From the NCBI RefSeq assembly GCF_000383615.1, contig NZ_KB911601.1, positions 1-64,000 of the forward strand: a stretch of DNA of 64,000 nucleotides, read 5' to 3'. A program made the translations under genes and the position numbers. The notes below the pieces were generated by a model. It saw only the letters and a program-made list of their open reading frames with translations, did not search any database and was not told the DNA's origin. The first letter of the stretch is position 1, and the number at the start of each line of letters is the position of its first letter. Source of the DNA: Streptomyces canus 299MFChir4.1. Its GTDB lineage: Bacteria > Actinomycetota > Actinomycetes > Streptomycetales > Streptomycetaceae. This document shows positions 16,886 through 25,873 of this stretch, piece by piece.

Positions 16886-19299
16886 GGCTCGGTCCTCCCG
16901 TGGGAGTGGGCGAGGAGATCGAGGACTCGGGGAGGAGTCAGAGGAAGTGCCGTCGGAGGCGGGCAGTTGGGACCGAGCGCGTTCGTCACCGCGTTGAGAA
17001 CCGCGGCCATCGCGCCGCCCACTCCGGCCTCGCCGGCGCCCTTGGCTCCCATAAGGGTGTGCGGCGACGGAGTCTCCACATGCTCGACGATCATGCGGGG
17101 CAGGTCGTTCGCCCGAGGCAGCATGTAGTGCTTGAAGGTGTCGGTGAGGGGGCTTCCATCGTCTGCCGACAGAATCTCCTCGAACAGGGCCAGCCCCGCT
17201 CCCATGGCCATGGCGCCGTGCATCTGGCCTTCCACGAGGGTGGGGTTGATGACGCGACCGCAGTCATGGACCGCGACCAGACCGGTGATCGTGGTCTTTC
17301 CCGTGGCCAGGTCGACGAGCACCCGGGCGACGTACACACCGCTGGAGACGTACGGATAGGTGTAGCGGTACGGCTCGCTGTCGTTGAGGCCCTGTTGGTT
17401 GACAGGCACGTAGGAGCGGGTGGCGACCAGTTCGGGGGCCCGCCCGGTGGTGCACAGATCAGCGCAGAGATCGGCGATGGTCATGACCGGACGCTGATGG
17501 ATCTCGATCCGCCCGTCGACGAGCGTGACCTCGTCAGGCTGTGCGCCAGTCAACTCGGCCGCCCTCGCGCGGAGCCTGCCGGCGATGTCTCGCGCCGCCA
17601 GAACGACGGCGGCGCCGCCTACGGCTGTGGCCCTGCTGCTGGCATGGCCGGTCCCCTGGGGGACGCGGTCTGTGTCCCCTTGGACCACTGTGACCATCGC
17701 GCGGCTGGTGCCCAGTGCCTCTGCCGCGAGCGTGGCCAGCGATGTGTCGTTGCCTCCCCCGGGATTGGTGACGCTGCTGCGCACCTCGATCCGGCCTTCG
17801 GCGTTCATCGAGACCGTGGCGGCCTCGGGAGCCGGGGCCGTGGGCCGGGCTGCGGTGCGCAACGGGCCGGACGGGTGGCCTCCGCCTTCAGGGGTGATCT
17901 CGAAGGCGATGCCGACACCTTCGGCCATGTCGGCCTCCGGTTCCTTGACCCGGGCACTGTTCGCCGGCTCGTAGTCCGCGAGCGTGAGCGCACGGTCGAG
18001 GAGCCCGCCGAAATCACCACTGTCGATGAGGTAACCCGAGGGCAGACGATGCGGCAAGCGATGGCTCGGCAGCAGATTGCGCCGACGGACCTCGGCCGGG
18101 TCGAGGCCGAGGTACGAGGCAACCCTGTCGACGAGCCGCTCGATGACCACGATGGCGGTGTCCTTGCCGTAGCCACGGCAGGAATGCCAAGGAGGCTGGT
18201 TCGTGAGAAGGACGCGTGAACGGATTTCCACGGCCGGGATGTCGTAGGCGCTCGGGAAGGTGGCCGCGGTCACGTAGGCCATGCGCCAGCCGGGCGAGGT
18301 GGAGGCCGCGCCGACCGGAATGGTGATGTGGTCGCGCAGGGCGAGGAGACGGCCCTGGTCGTCGAAGGCCACCGCGGCACGGTGGATCTGCTCGCGTCCT
18401 CCCCCGAGGAAGCATTCGGCCCTGCTCTCGACGTACTTGACCGGTCGGCCGGTCAGCTTGCTCAGCAGGCACACGAGGGGCTCCTCGGCGAAGCCGGTCA
18501 TCTTCAGACCGAACGAGCCACCGACCTGGGGTACGACGACGCGTACCGATTCCTCGGGAATCCGGAGCATGGTCGCAAGCTCCCACCGCAACTGGAACGG
18601 CTGTTGATGAGAGGCGTGAACGGTCAGCCGGGCATCGGCGTCCCATGACGCGAGGTAGCCCCGCGGTTCCATCGGCGCCGTGCTGCTGCGTCCGATCCGC
18701 AAGGTGCTCTCCAGGGAGTGAGGCGCCGACGCGAACGCGCTGTCCGTGTCCCCCCTGGTGAAGTCGTTCGCGGACAGGACGGAATCAGCGAACTGCTCGT
18801 CCATGAGGGACGGATTCGCGGCCAGCTCGCCGACGTCGAGGATCGGCCGGAGTTCCTCGTAATGCACTTGCACAACCGACGCGGCGGCGCGGGCGGCGGG
18901 CGCGGACTCGGCGACGACGACGGCCACCGGCTCGCCGAGCCAGCGCAGTTCATCGACCGCGAGAGCTGTCACACGGAACGCTTGAGCGCCGATGTCCTCG
19001 GGGTTTTGCACATAGGGCATCGGAGCCAAGTGCCGGGACGCCTCGTGGCCGTCGATGGCAGTCACCACGCCGTCCATGGCCAGTGCCTGACTCACGTCGA
19101 CGCCCAGGAGTTTCCCATGGGCCACGGGGCTTCGCACGACCGCCATGTGCAATGTTCCATCGGGCTCGATGTCATCCAGGTACGTGGCGCCCCCGCTGAT
19201 GAAGGCGAACGCGTCGTACTTGGGCCATCGGGCGCGCTCGGTCTCCGCACGCGTCGGTGCGCTGTCGGAGCCAACCCTGGCGGTGTTCACGGCTGTCAC
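16882..19299 (-). CDS. Molybdenum hydroxylase large (molybdopterin) subunit
   Basis: The 805-residue protein contains the a/b hammerhead (PF01315) and the molybdopterin-binding domains. Visible marks are VVPQVGGSFGLKM, PWHSCRGYGKD where the family usually has YRGxGR, and MGAKGAGEAGVGG with the catalytic Glu. The selenocysteine/CO-dehydrogenase active-site loop (VAYRCSFR) is absent, so it is not a CO dehydrogenase. The family hydroxylates C-H bonds next to N or C=O, and one relative, MhyADH of Alicycliphilus, hydrates and oxidises cyclohexenone. The next genes encode a hydrolase and a 6-oxocamphor-hydrolase-like crotonase, so an alicyclic ketone substrate is inferred. Confidence 0.93.
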   Translation of the reverse strand: MTAVNTARVGSDSAPTRAETERARWPKYDAFAFISGGATYLDDIEPDGTLHMAVVRSPVAHGKLLGVDVSQALAMDGVVTAIDGHEASRHLAPMPYVQNPEDIGAQAFRVTALAVDELRWLGEPVAVVVAESAPAARAAASVVQVHYEELRPILDVGELAANPSLMDEQFADSVLSANDFTRGDTDSAFASAPHSLESTLRIGRSSTAPMEPRGYLASWDADARLTVHASHQQPFQLRWELATMLRIPEESVRVVVPQVGGSFGLKMTGFAEEPLVCLLSKLTGRPVKYVESRAECFLGGGREQIHRAAVAFDDQGRLLALRDHITIPVGAASTSPGWRMAYVTAATFPSAYDIPAVEIRSRVLLTNQPPWHSCRGYGKDTAIVVIERLVDRVASYLGLDPAEVRRRNLLPSHRLPHRLPSGYLIDSGDFGGLLDRALTLADYEPANSARVKEPEADMAEGVGIAFEITPEGGGHPSGPLRTAARPTAPAPEAATVSMNAEGRIEVRSSVTNPGGGNDTSLATLAAEALGTSRAMVTVVQGDTDRVPQGTGHASSRATAVGGAAVVLAARDIAGRLRARAAELTGAQPDEVTLVDGRIEIHQRPVMTIADLCADLCTTGRAPELVATRSYVPVNQQGLNDSEPYRYTYPYVSSGVYVARVLVDLATGKTTITGLVAVHDCGRVINPTLVEGQMHGAMAMGAGLALFEEILSADDGSPLTDTFKHYMLPRANDLPRMIVEHVETPSPHTLMGAKGAGEAGVGGAMAAVLNAVTNALGPNCPPPTALPLTPPRVLDLLAHSHGRTEP

Positions 19300-20306
19300 G
19301 CCCGCGGGTCACGGACGGGCACGGCGCCCCGCTCCGACGAGCAGGGGTCGATGTACGCCTCGCGGTCCTTGATGATGCGGTGACCGTACGAGGCGGGATT
19401 GAGCCGCAGCATGTCGTCGAACGCGGCAGCCTCGTCGACGAAGGCCGCAGAGCCGTTCTTGAGCTCCTCGTAGGCCCGGTGGAGGTTCAGCACGAAGCGC
19501 TCCGGGTGCTGCCACTCGGCGTATGCGCCGAGGTCTTGTTCCCGGGCGGCGTCGAGTACGGACAGGCCGGCGTTCAAGGCCTTGGCCGCCGTGTCGGTGA
19601 TGAAGGAGAAGTAGCCGAGCCACTGGTCGATCACCTCAGGACCGCAGACCGTGCCGTGGCCCGGGACTATGACGCGTGGATCGAGGGCCTTCATGGTGTT
19701 GAGTGCCCGCACGGATCCCGCGGTGGAGCCACCGTGGGTAATGGGTGTCGCGTCGTGAAAGAGCACGTCACCGGCGAACAGCACGCGTTCCTCGGGCAGC
19801 CAGACCACGATGTCGTTGTTGGTGTGGGCCGGCCCCACGAAAATGAGCTCTGCCCGGTGATCGCCGACGTACAGTTCCAGCTTCTCGTCGAAGAGGAGCT
19901 GCGGGGGACGCACTTTCAAAGATCCCCACGGGACGATCGGGTCCTGGTCCGTGGGTTTGAGTCCTTGCTTGACCACGGCGTCCCGGCAGAGGCGGTGGGC
20001 CACGATACAGGCGTCATCGAAGACCGAATTGCCGAAGGTGTGATCACTGTGGTGGTGCGTATTGATCAGCACCTGAGGCTTTTCCACGCCGGACCTGCGG
20101 GTCATCGCCTCGCGGAACTGACGGGTGCGGTCTTCGGTGAGCGCGGTGTCGATCACCGCGAGTTCATGACCTGAATGCACGAACCCGGAATTGTTGAGTC
20201 CCCAGCTGCCGTCGTGGTGGAGGTAGGCGTACACGCCGTCTCCTACCTCCACCAGGCTGGGCTCCTCGACGTAGCCACGATAGAAACTGCTCCAACTGGA
20301 GGCCAT
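19296..20306 (-). CDS. Metallo-beta-lactamase-fold hydrolase
   Basis: The 336-residue protein has the zinc site NTHHHSDHTFGN (HxHxDH), a third His in VGPAHTNND, an Asp in VLFAGDVLFHD and a final His in VPGHGTVCG. A C-terminal helical extension of about 100 residues follows. Such proteins hydrolyse lactones, thioesters or esters. It overlaps the large-subunit gene by 4 bp and follows the crotonase, so it may open a lactone or act on the ring-cleavage product. Substrate not shown. Confidence 0.9.
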   Translation of the reverse strand: MASSWSSFYRGYVEEPSLVEVGDGVYAYLHHDGSWGLNNSGFVHSGHELAVIDTALTEDRTRQFREAMTRRSGVEKPQVLINTHHHSDHTFGNSVFDDACIVAHRLCRDAVVKQGLKPTDQDPIVPWGSLKVRPPQLLFDEKLELYVGDHRAELIFVGPAHTNNDIVVWLPEERVLFAGDVLFHDATPITHGGSTAGSVRALNTMKALDPRVIVPGHGTVCGPEVIDQWLGYFSFITDTAAKALNAGLSVLDAAREQDLGAYAEWQHPERFVLNLHRAYEELKNGSAAFVDEAAAFDDMLRLNPASYGHRIIKDREAYIDPCSSERGAVPVRDPRA

Positions 20307-20355
20307 GATCAGCTCCTGCCTTCAGGTCCGCTTGGTCGTCGTCTCGGTGGGGTGG

Positions 20356-21159
20356 TCAGTTCTCGCGCATGCGGGCCAAGCCCTCCAGTGCCAGTCCGTA
20401 TCCGAGGAGTCCGTGCATCTGCTCCCGCAGAGTCTCGGTGACCACGGTGCGCGTGTAGCGCCTCACCAGCCGAGGCTGCTTCAGCAGTTCCGCGGCCAGT
20501 TCCTGGGCTCGTTCCAGGAGCTTGTCCTCGGGAAGGATTTCATTGACCAGGCCGAGGTCCTTTGCTTCGGCCGCTTCGATCTTCTGCCCGGTGTACAGGA
20601 AGTACCGACCGCGCGTGAGTCCCATCAGCAGGGGCATGACGATGTGCATGCCGTCTCCGGGGACCATCCCCCCGGCGAAATGGGCGGTGTCCTGAAAGTA
20701 CGTGGAATCGGTCGCGAGCACGATGTCCGAGAGCAGCGGGATCTCGGCGTGACGTACCGCGGGACCGTTGATCGCCGCGATCACCGGTGCCTCGATCGAG
20801 AGGAGGTTGGGGAGCAGATGCTTGCCCTCCCACAGGATCGGGTCATAGTGGGAGGGAGTCATGCTGTTGCGGTTCGGGTGGGAGCCGGGCTTGATCGCCG
20901 GACCGCTGAAAGCGTCACCGGTGCCCGTCAGGATGATGACGTCGTTTTCACGGTCTCGCCCTACCTGTGCGAAGGCGTCCTCGAATTCGTAGTGTGCCTG
21001 CAGGCTCCACTGCAGGGGGCCGCCGTCCGTGTGGAACCGCATCGTCAGGATGCCGTCGGAGGTCCGCTCCATCGCGATGGTCTCGTAGCGGTCCTTGTAC
21101 TCCTTGAACTGCGACGACGGGCGCGTGAAGTGGGTCATGCTCGAATTCGTTTCCGTCAC
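20356..21159 (-). CDS. Crotonase-family beta-diketone hydrolase, 6-oxocamphor hydrolase-like
   Basis: The 267-residue protein resembles Rhodococcus 6-oxocamphor hydrolase along its length, as I recall that sequence: LLPNLLSIEAPVIAAINGP, HAEIPLLSDIVLA, YFQDTAHFAGGMVPGDGMH and RGRYFLYTGQ. His in HAEIP, His in TAHF, Asp in PGDG and a Glu in ALEGLA match the hydrolase's catalytic set, while ordinary enoyl-CoA hydratases use two Glu. The predicted reaction is retro-Claisen cleavage of a cyclic 1,3-diketone to a keto acid, without CoA. Start at 21159 or 21138. First gene of the operon, divergent from the LacI regulator. Confidence 0.85.
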   Translation of the reverse strand: MTETNSSMTHFTRPSSQFKEYKDRYETIAMERTSDGILTMRFHTDGGPLQWSLQAHYEFEDAFAQVGRDRENDVIILTGTGDAFSGPAIKPGSHPNRNSMTPSHYDPILWEGKHLLPNLLSIEAPVIAAINGPAVRHAEIPLLSDIVLATDSTYFQDTAHFAGGMVPGDGMHIVMPLLMGLTRGRYFLYTGQKIEAAEAKDLGLVNEILPEDKLLERAQELAAELLKQPRLVRRYTRTVVTETLREQMHGLLGYGLALEGLARMREN

Positions 21160-21241
21160 TGTGGTCTCTCCTTTTCACCGCGTCACCGCAGGGCCTTGAG
21201 TTGCTTGGTAGGCCAGACGCTAGAAGCGCGCAACATGACCG

Positions 21242-21253
21242 TCAAACGTTTGA
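21242..21253. promoter_or_regulatory. LacI-type operator TCAAACGTTTGA
   Basis: A perfect 12-bp palindrome with central CG, typical of LacI/GalR sites, lies between the crotonase operon and the LacI gene, about 50 bases upstream of the regulator's start. It probably represses both transcripts until an inducer binds. Confidence 0.7.
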
Positions 21254-21302
21254 TATAAAAAGTTCATCAGGTCGAACGACGCGGAGCGGCACGGGAGGCA
21301 CG

Positions 21303-22337
21303 ATGATCAAGGGCCCCAAACCCACGGGACCGCGAAGGCCCACCCTGGCCGACGTCGCCGCGGCCGCGGGCGTACATACGAGCCTGGTCTCACGGGTCCT
21401 GCGCGACGATCCACGGGGATTCGCCTCTGCCGAGACGCGAAGTCGCATCCTGGCGGCTGCGGAAGCCCTGGGATACCGCGCCAACGTCGCAGCTCGCGGA
21501 CTGCGCAACGCCCGCACTACCACGCTCGGACTGCTTCTGCCCGGATTCACCAGTCCGATGTATACGGCCCTCGCGAAAAGCGTCGAGGAGCATGCCGCCC
21601 TGAAGGGCTATGGCCTGGTCATGGGGACCCATGCGGCGGGTGACCCACACGAAACGATCACCAACATGCTGATGCAGGGACGCGTGGACGCGATGCTCGT
21701 GGCTTCCGGGCGTATCGAAGACAAGGCACTGCGCCAGCTCGCCGAGTGGGCGCCGCACCGGGTGGTGCTCCTGAACCGGCAGGTGATGGCTGTCAGGGCG
21801 AGCGTGGTCCTGCGCGACAGCGACGCGGCGGCCCTCGCCGTGCGGCATCTCGCAGACCTGGGCCACCGGCGGATCGGCGGCGTCTTCGGACCCCCGTCCC
21901 TCGACACCATGGTTCGGCGCCTGCAGGGGTATCGAGCGGCGGTTCGCTCGACAGGGGTCGAGGCACTCACCGCCTCGTGCAAAGAGCGCGACTACGCCGC
22001 CGGCTTCAACGGCGTGCAGCGACTCCTGGCGGATGGGGCGAACCCACCGACCGCGATCTTCGCGGCGACGTTTCCCATGGGTGTGGGGGCGCTGGCAGCC
22101 GCCCGGGCGATGGGCCTCACGGTTCCGGAGCAGCTCTCGGTCATTGCGCTGCACGACGATGACCTGGCCGGCTTCCTGACGCCTCCGCTCACCACCGTGG
22201 CTCTCCCGGTCAAGGAGCTCGGGGTGCAAGCAGTCGAACTCGCGCTCGACATGGCGGCGGGAGGGGAACCACGAAGGATCGTGGTTCCCCAGAGCCCCGA
22301 AGTGATCGAACGCGCGTCGACTTCAGCGGTTCGATGA
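21303..22337 (+). CDS. LacI-family transcriptional regulator
   Basis: The 344-residue protein has the LacI helix-turn-helix and hinge, PTLADVAAAAGVHTSLVSRVL and RSRILAAAEALGYRAN, then a periplasmic-binding-protein-like effector domain from about residue 65. The ATG at 21303 follows GGGAGGCACG; the longer reading from 21201 crosses the operator. It is divergent from the crotonase/molybdenum hydroxylase operon and is the obvious local regulator. The effector may be a ring-cleavage intermediate. Confidence 0.93.
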   Translation: MIKGPKPTGPRRPTLADVAAAAGVHTSLVSRVLRDDPRGFASAETRSRILAAAEALGYRANVAARGLRNARTTTLGLLLPGFTSPMYTALAKSVEEHAALKGYGLVMGTHAAGDPHETITNMLMQGRVDAMLVASGRIEDKALRQLAEWAPHRVVLLNRQVMAVRASVVLRDSDAAALAVRHLADLGHRRIGGVFGPPSLDTMVRRLQGYRAAVRSTGVEALTASCKERDYAAGFNGVQRLLADGANPPTAIFAATFPMGVGALAAARAMGLTVPEQLSVIALHDDDLAGFLTPPLTTVALPVKELGVQAVELALDMAAGGEPRRIVVPQSPEVIERASTSAVR

Positions 22338-22361
22338 GGTCTTGCCCGGCGGTGGTTCAGC

Positions 22362-23036
22362 TCACGGCTTGGTGGCATCGAGCAGTGGCATGTCCAGCCG
22401 CGCGGCGAGGTCGTCGAAGGTGATTCCGAACGTGTGCGTGACGCTGACCCCTTGGGACGAGATGTCGAACACCGCCAGGTCGGTGTAGACGCGGTCGACA
22501 CATCCCAAGCCGGTAAGGGGGTAACCGCACTCCTTCACGAGCTTCGGTGCGCCGTCCTTGGTGAAAAGCGTCATCACCACGAACACCTGCTTGGCTCCGA
22601 TCGCCAGATCCATGGCTCCGCCGACAGCGGGGATGGCATCGGGTGCGCCGGTGTGCCAGTTGGCCAGGTCTCCCCGGGCGGAGACCTGATAAGCCCCCAG
22701 AACGCAGATGTCCAGGTGCCCGCCGCGCATCATGGCGAAGGAGTCCGCGTGGTGGAAGTAGGCCGCTCCCGGAAGCTCGGTGACAGGCACCTTTCCGGCA
22801 TTGGTCAGGTCCGGGTCGATGTCGCTTCCCGTGGCGGCGGGGCCCATGTTCAGCATGCCGTTCTCCGTGTGCAGCACGACACCCGAGCCAGGTGGCAGGT
22901 GGTCGGCGACGAGTGTCGGCTGGCCTATGCCCAGGTTCACGAACGCGCCGTCCGGGATGTGCCGGGCCACCAGGGCCGCGATGTCGTGCTTGCCCAGCGG
23001 GGCATCCGTGTGCGATGAACGCGTGGCCGGGTTCAT
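22362..23036 (-). CDS. pcaJ: 3-oxoacid CoA-transferase subunit B
   Basis: The 224-residue protein has GAFVNLGIGQPTLVA and HTENGMLNMGP, where the Glu of ENG is the residue acylated in catalysis, and GAMDLAIGAKQVFVVM. It forms a complex with subunit A to move CoA from succinyl-CoA to a 3-oxoacid. Next to a beta-ketoadipyl-CoA-type thiolase, beta-ketoadipate is the likely acceptor (PcaIJ), but acetoacetate (ScoAB) cannot be excluded. Its start overlaps the subunit A gene by 4 bp. Confidence 0.88.
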   Translation of the reverse strand: MNPATRSSHTDAPLGKHDIAALVARHIPDGAFVNLGIGQPTLVADHLPPGSGVVLHTENGMLNMGPAATGSDIDPDLTNAGKVPVTELPGAAYFHHADSFAMMRGGHLDICVLGAYQVSARGDLANWHTGAPDAIPAVGGAMDLAIGAKQVFVVMTLFTKDGAPKLVKECGYPLTGLGCVDRVYTDLAVFDISSQGVSVTHTFGITFDDLAARLDMPLLDATKP

Positions 23037-23704
23037 ACCGCGTCCCCTTCCTGCACCACTCGGTCGACATAGATGCTCGGAGTGACAACGGTCTCGGGAT
23101 CGATCTCACCGGTCTCGACGATCTCGCGTACCTGCGCGATCACCGTGGTCGCCGCGGTCGCCATGACCGGCCCGAAGTTGCGCGCCGTCTTGCGGTAGAC
23201 GAGGTTGCCCATGCGGTCGGCGCGCTGAGCGCTGATGAGGGCCACGTCCCCCTTGATCGGATATTCGAGTACATACGTGCGCCCGTCGATCACCCGGGTT
23301 TCCTTCCCCTCGGAGAGCAGGGTGCCCACCGCGGTGGGGCAGAAGAAGGCCCCGATGCCGGCGCCTGCGGCCCTGATCCGTTCGGCGAGGCTGCCCTGCG
23401 GCACCACCTCCAGCTCCACCTTTCCGGCCCGGTAGAGCTCGTCGAACACCCAGGAGTCCGCCTGCCGCGGGAAGGAGCAGATCACCTTGCGGACGCGTCC
23501 CGCCGCGAGCAGGGCGGCGAGTCCGGTGTCACCGTTGCCTGCGTTGTTGGACACCACGGTCAGATTGCCGGCGCCCTGTCTCAGGAGCGCGTCGATCAGC
23601 GCCACCGGCATCCCGGCCATACCGAATCCTCCGATCAGCACGGTCGAGCCGTCCTGGACTCCGGCGACCGCTTCATCGGCGTCGGCGCACAGCTGCGTGC
23701 TCAT
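23033..23704 (-). CDS. pcaI: 3-oxoacid CoA-transferase subunit A
   Basis: The 223-residue protein opens MSTQLCADADEAVAGVQDG and has the CoA-binding glycine-rich GGFGMAGMPVALIDAL, NNAGNGDTGLAALL and EYPIKGDVALISA. The ATG at 23704 overlaps the thiolase stop (ATGA), so the three genes are translationally coupled. Together with subunit B it activates the oxoacid that the thiolase then cleaves. Confidence 0.88.
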   Translation of the reverse strand: MSTQLCADADEAVAGVQDGSTVLIGGFGMAGMPVALIDALLRQGAGNLTVVSNNAGNGDTGLAALLAAGRVRKVICSFPRQADSWVFDELYRAGKVELEVVPQGSLAERIRAAGAGIGAFFCPTAVGTLLSEGKETRVIDGRTYVLEYPIKGDVALISAQRADRMGNLVYRKTARNFGPVMATAATTVIAQVREIVETGEIDPETVVTPSIYVDRVVQEGDAV

Positions 23705-24906
23705 CCCCGGCCCCCTGTCACGTTCTCCAGCACCACGGCAAGACCTTGGCCGACGCCTATGCACAGGGCCGCGACACCCCACCGTTCACCGGACTCGCGG
23801 AGCCGATGGGCCAGGGTGCCCAGGAGCCTGCCGCCGGACGCGCCCAAGGGGTGGCCCAGCGCTATGGCGCCACCTTTGGTGTTGACGATGCCGGGATCCA
23901 CACCCCACGCGTCCATACAGGCCAAGGACTGTACGGCGAATGCCTCGTTGAGCTCGACCGCGGCGACGTCGATCCAGGAGATGCCTGCGCTCTTCAGCGC
24001 TCGGTTGGCCGCTTCCACGGGTGCGAACCCGAACATCTGCGGGTCGAGCGCGGTGACGCCGCGGCCCGCGATCCGCGCGAGGGGCGGGGCTCCGATACGG
24101 GTCGCGGCGTCGGCGGAACCCAGCAGCACGGCCGAGGCCCCGTCATTGAGCGGGGAGGCATTGCCGGCTGTGATGACGCCGTCGGGCCGGAAGGCGGGCT
24201 TGAGCCGGGCGAGCGTCTCGACGGTGGAGCCGGGACGGATTCCCTCGTCCCGTTCGACTGCCGTACCGCGCGTTCCCGTCACGACCGGCACGATCAGGTC
24301 GTCGTAGAATCCTTCGTTCCATGCCTGCTCAGCCAACGTGTGGGAGCGGACCGCGAAGGCGTCCTGCCGCTCGCGGGAGATGCCGAAACGATCGACGAGC
24401 TGTTCGTTGGCCTCCCCCAGGGAAACCGTCCACTCCTTCGGCATCCGCTCGTTGACCAGCCGCCAGCCCAGCGTGGTCGACACCGCGGTGACGTCCGCTG
24501 CGGGGAACCCGCGCGCAGGCTTGGGCAAGACCCAGGGAGCCCGGCTCATCGACTCCGCACCGCCGGACAGCACGATGTCCACATCGCCCGTCTCGATGGC
24601 TCGTGAGGCGATGATGGCAGCGTCCAGCGAGGATCCGCACAGGCGGTTGACCGTCGTGGACGGAACAGAAGTGGGAAGGCCCGCAAGGAGGACGGCCATC
24701 CTGCCCAGGTTGCGGTTGTCCTCGCCCGCGCCGTTGGCATTGCCCCAGACGACGTCGCCGATCTCAGCCGGGTCGAGCGCGGGCGTCTTGGCGAGGACCC
24801 CGCTGATGGCCCGCGCGGCGAGGTCGTCGGGCCGTACCTCGGCGAGGGCGCCCGCGTACCGCCCGAAGGGCGTTCTCGCTGCCGCATATACGTAGCTATC
24901 GGTCAT
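23701..24906 (-). CDS. pcaF: Thiolase, beta-ketoadipyl-CoA thiolase type
   Basis: The 401-residue thiolase has the acyl-enzyme Cys in NRLCGSSLDAA, the base His in GGAIALGHPLGASGG and the second active-site Cys in ALCIGVGQG. VVWGNANGAGEDNRNLGRMA resembles PcaF/PaaJ proteins, which split beta-ketoadipyl-CoA into succinyl-CoA and acetyl-CoA. ATG at 24906. First gene of an operon with the CoA-transferase; divergent LysR gene with a palindromic site between. Confidence 0.9.
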   Translation of the reverse strand: MTDSYVYAAARTPFGRYAGALAEVRPDDLAARAISGVLAKTPALDPAEIGDVVWGNANGAGEDNRNLGRMAVLLAGLPTSVPSTTVNRLCGSSLDAAIIASRAIETGDVDIVLSGGAESMSRAPWVLPKPARGFPAADVTAVSTTLGWRLVNERMPKEWTVSLGEANEQLVDRFGISRERQDAFAVRSHTLAEQAWNEGFYDDLIVPVVTGTRGTAVERDEGIRPGSTVETLARLKPAFRPDGVITAGNASPLNDGASAVLLGSADAATRIGAPPLARIAGRGVTALDPQMFGFAPVEAANRALKSAGISWIDVAAVELNEAFAVQSLACMDAWGVDPGIVNTKGGAIALGHPLGASGGRLLGTLAHRLRESGERWGVAALCIGVGQGLAVVLENVTGGRG

Positions 24907-24952
24907 GCCGTCACCGTAGAAGCGACGCATTCATCGCGTCCAACACCTAATT

Positions 24953-24968
24953 CTTATGCATTAATAAG
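24953..24968. promoter_or_regulatory. LysR-type operator
   Basis: CTTAT, six bases, ATAAG: an interrupted palindrome of the T-N11-A form used by LysR-type regulators. It lies in the 82-bp gap between the thiolase and LysR genes, which is AT-rich compared with its neighbours. Confidence 0.65.
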
Positions 24969-24988
24969 GAGCTGATATAAAAGGAGCC

Positions 24989-25873
24989 ATGGAGATCCGT
25001 CAGCTCCGCTATTTCCTCGCGGTTGCCGAGGAGTGCCACTTCGGGCGCGCCGCGGCCCGTCTGCACATAGCGCAACCGGCCCTGTCCCAGCAGATCAAGC
25101 AACTGGAGGGTGAACTGGGCCTTGCCCTCTTCACCCGAACCACCCGGCATGTCGCACTGACCGAAGCCGGCCGCCGACTCGCCGACCACGCGCGGACACT
25201 TGTCGCAGGTGAGGAACGTGCGCGCTCCCACATGCACGAACTGGCAGCAGGGCGCACAGGCCGTGTCTCCGTCGGCTTCATCGGTACGGCGACCTACGAC
25301 GTGCTGCCCAAGGTCGCACGCACCGTCAAAGAACGACTCCCCGGAGTCACTTTGGATCTCCACGGGGAGGTTCTCGCGCCTCGACTCGTCGAAGGGCTGC
25401 TCAACGAGACGTACGACCTCGTGGTGGTCCGAGAGGCAGCACCCGTCGAGGACGTCCACATCACACCACTGCGTACGGAACCCCTCGTGGCGGTGCTTCC
25501 GTCCCACCATCCACTCGCAGGCCGCCGCCGCATGGCTCTGAAAAATCTCGCCGACGAGCCCTTCGTGATCCACCCCTCGCAGGCGCGATCCTCGATGTAC
25601 GACCGCGTTCTCGCAGCGTGCAAACGCGCCGGCTTCGAACCCTCGCCGCTGGTGGAGGTCAGTGAGACGGCGACGCTGGTCGTGTTCGTCGCAGCGGGAC
25701 ACGGCGTGGCCCTGGTCCCGCAGTCGGTGCGAAGTCTCAACCTGGAAGGTGTGACGTACGTGCCGTTGGCGGACGCCGAAGCAGTCGACCTTCTCCTGGT
25801 CCGCCGGATGGACCGCTTCTCCCCAGCAACGACCCGCGTCGCTACGGTGATCGAGGAGTGTGTGCGCGATTGA
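24989..25873 (+). CDS. LysR-family transcriptional regulator
   Basis: The 294-residue protein opens MEIRQLRYFLAVAEECHFGRAA with the LysR winged helix (LHIAQPALSQQIKQLEGELG), followed by a linker helix and a two-lobed effector domain from about 90. The N-terminus resembles CatR/BenM-type regulators of aromatic catabolism. The ATG follows AAAGGAGCC. Probably activates the divergent thiolase/CoA-transferase operon in response to a pathway intermediate. The 440 bases after it (25874-26313) contain no gene I can support. Confidence 0.92.
   Translation: MEIRQLRYFLAVAEECHFGRAAARLHIAQPALSQQIKQLEGELGLALFTRTTRHVALTEAGRRLADHARTLVAGEERARSHMHELAAGRTGRVSVGFIGTATYDVLPKVARTVKERLPGVTLDLHGEVLAPRLVEGLLNETYDLVVVREAAPVEDVHITPLRTEPLVAVLPSHHPLAGRRRMALKNLADEPFVIHPSQARSSMYDRVLAACKRAGFEPSPLVEVSETATLVVFVAAGHGVALVPQSVRSLNLEGVTYVPLADAEAVDLLLVRRMDRFSPATTRVATVIEECVRD

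Noticed and set aside
16882..19299. CO dehydrogenase large subunit
   Set aside because: The VAYRCSFR active-site loop that defines form I CO dehydrogenase is absent.
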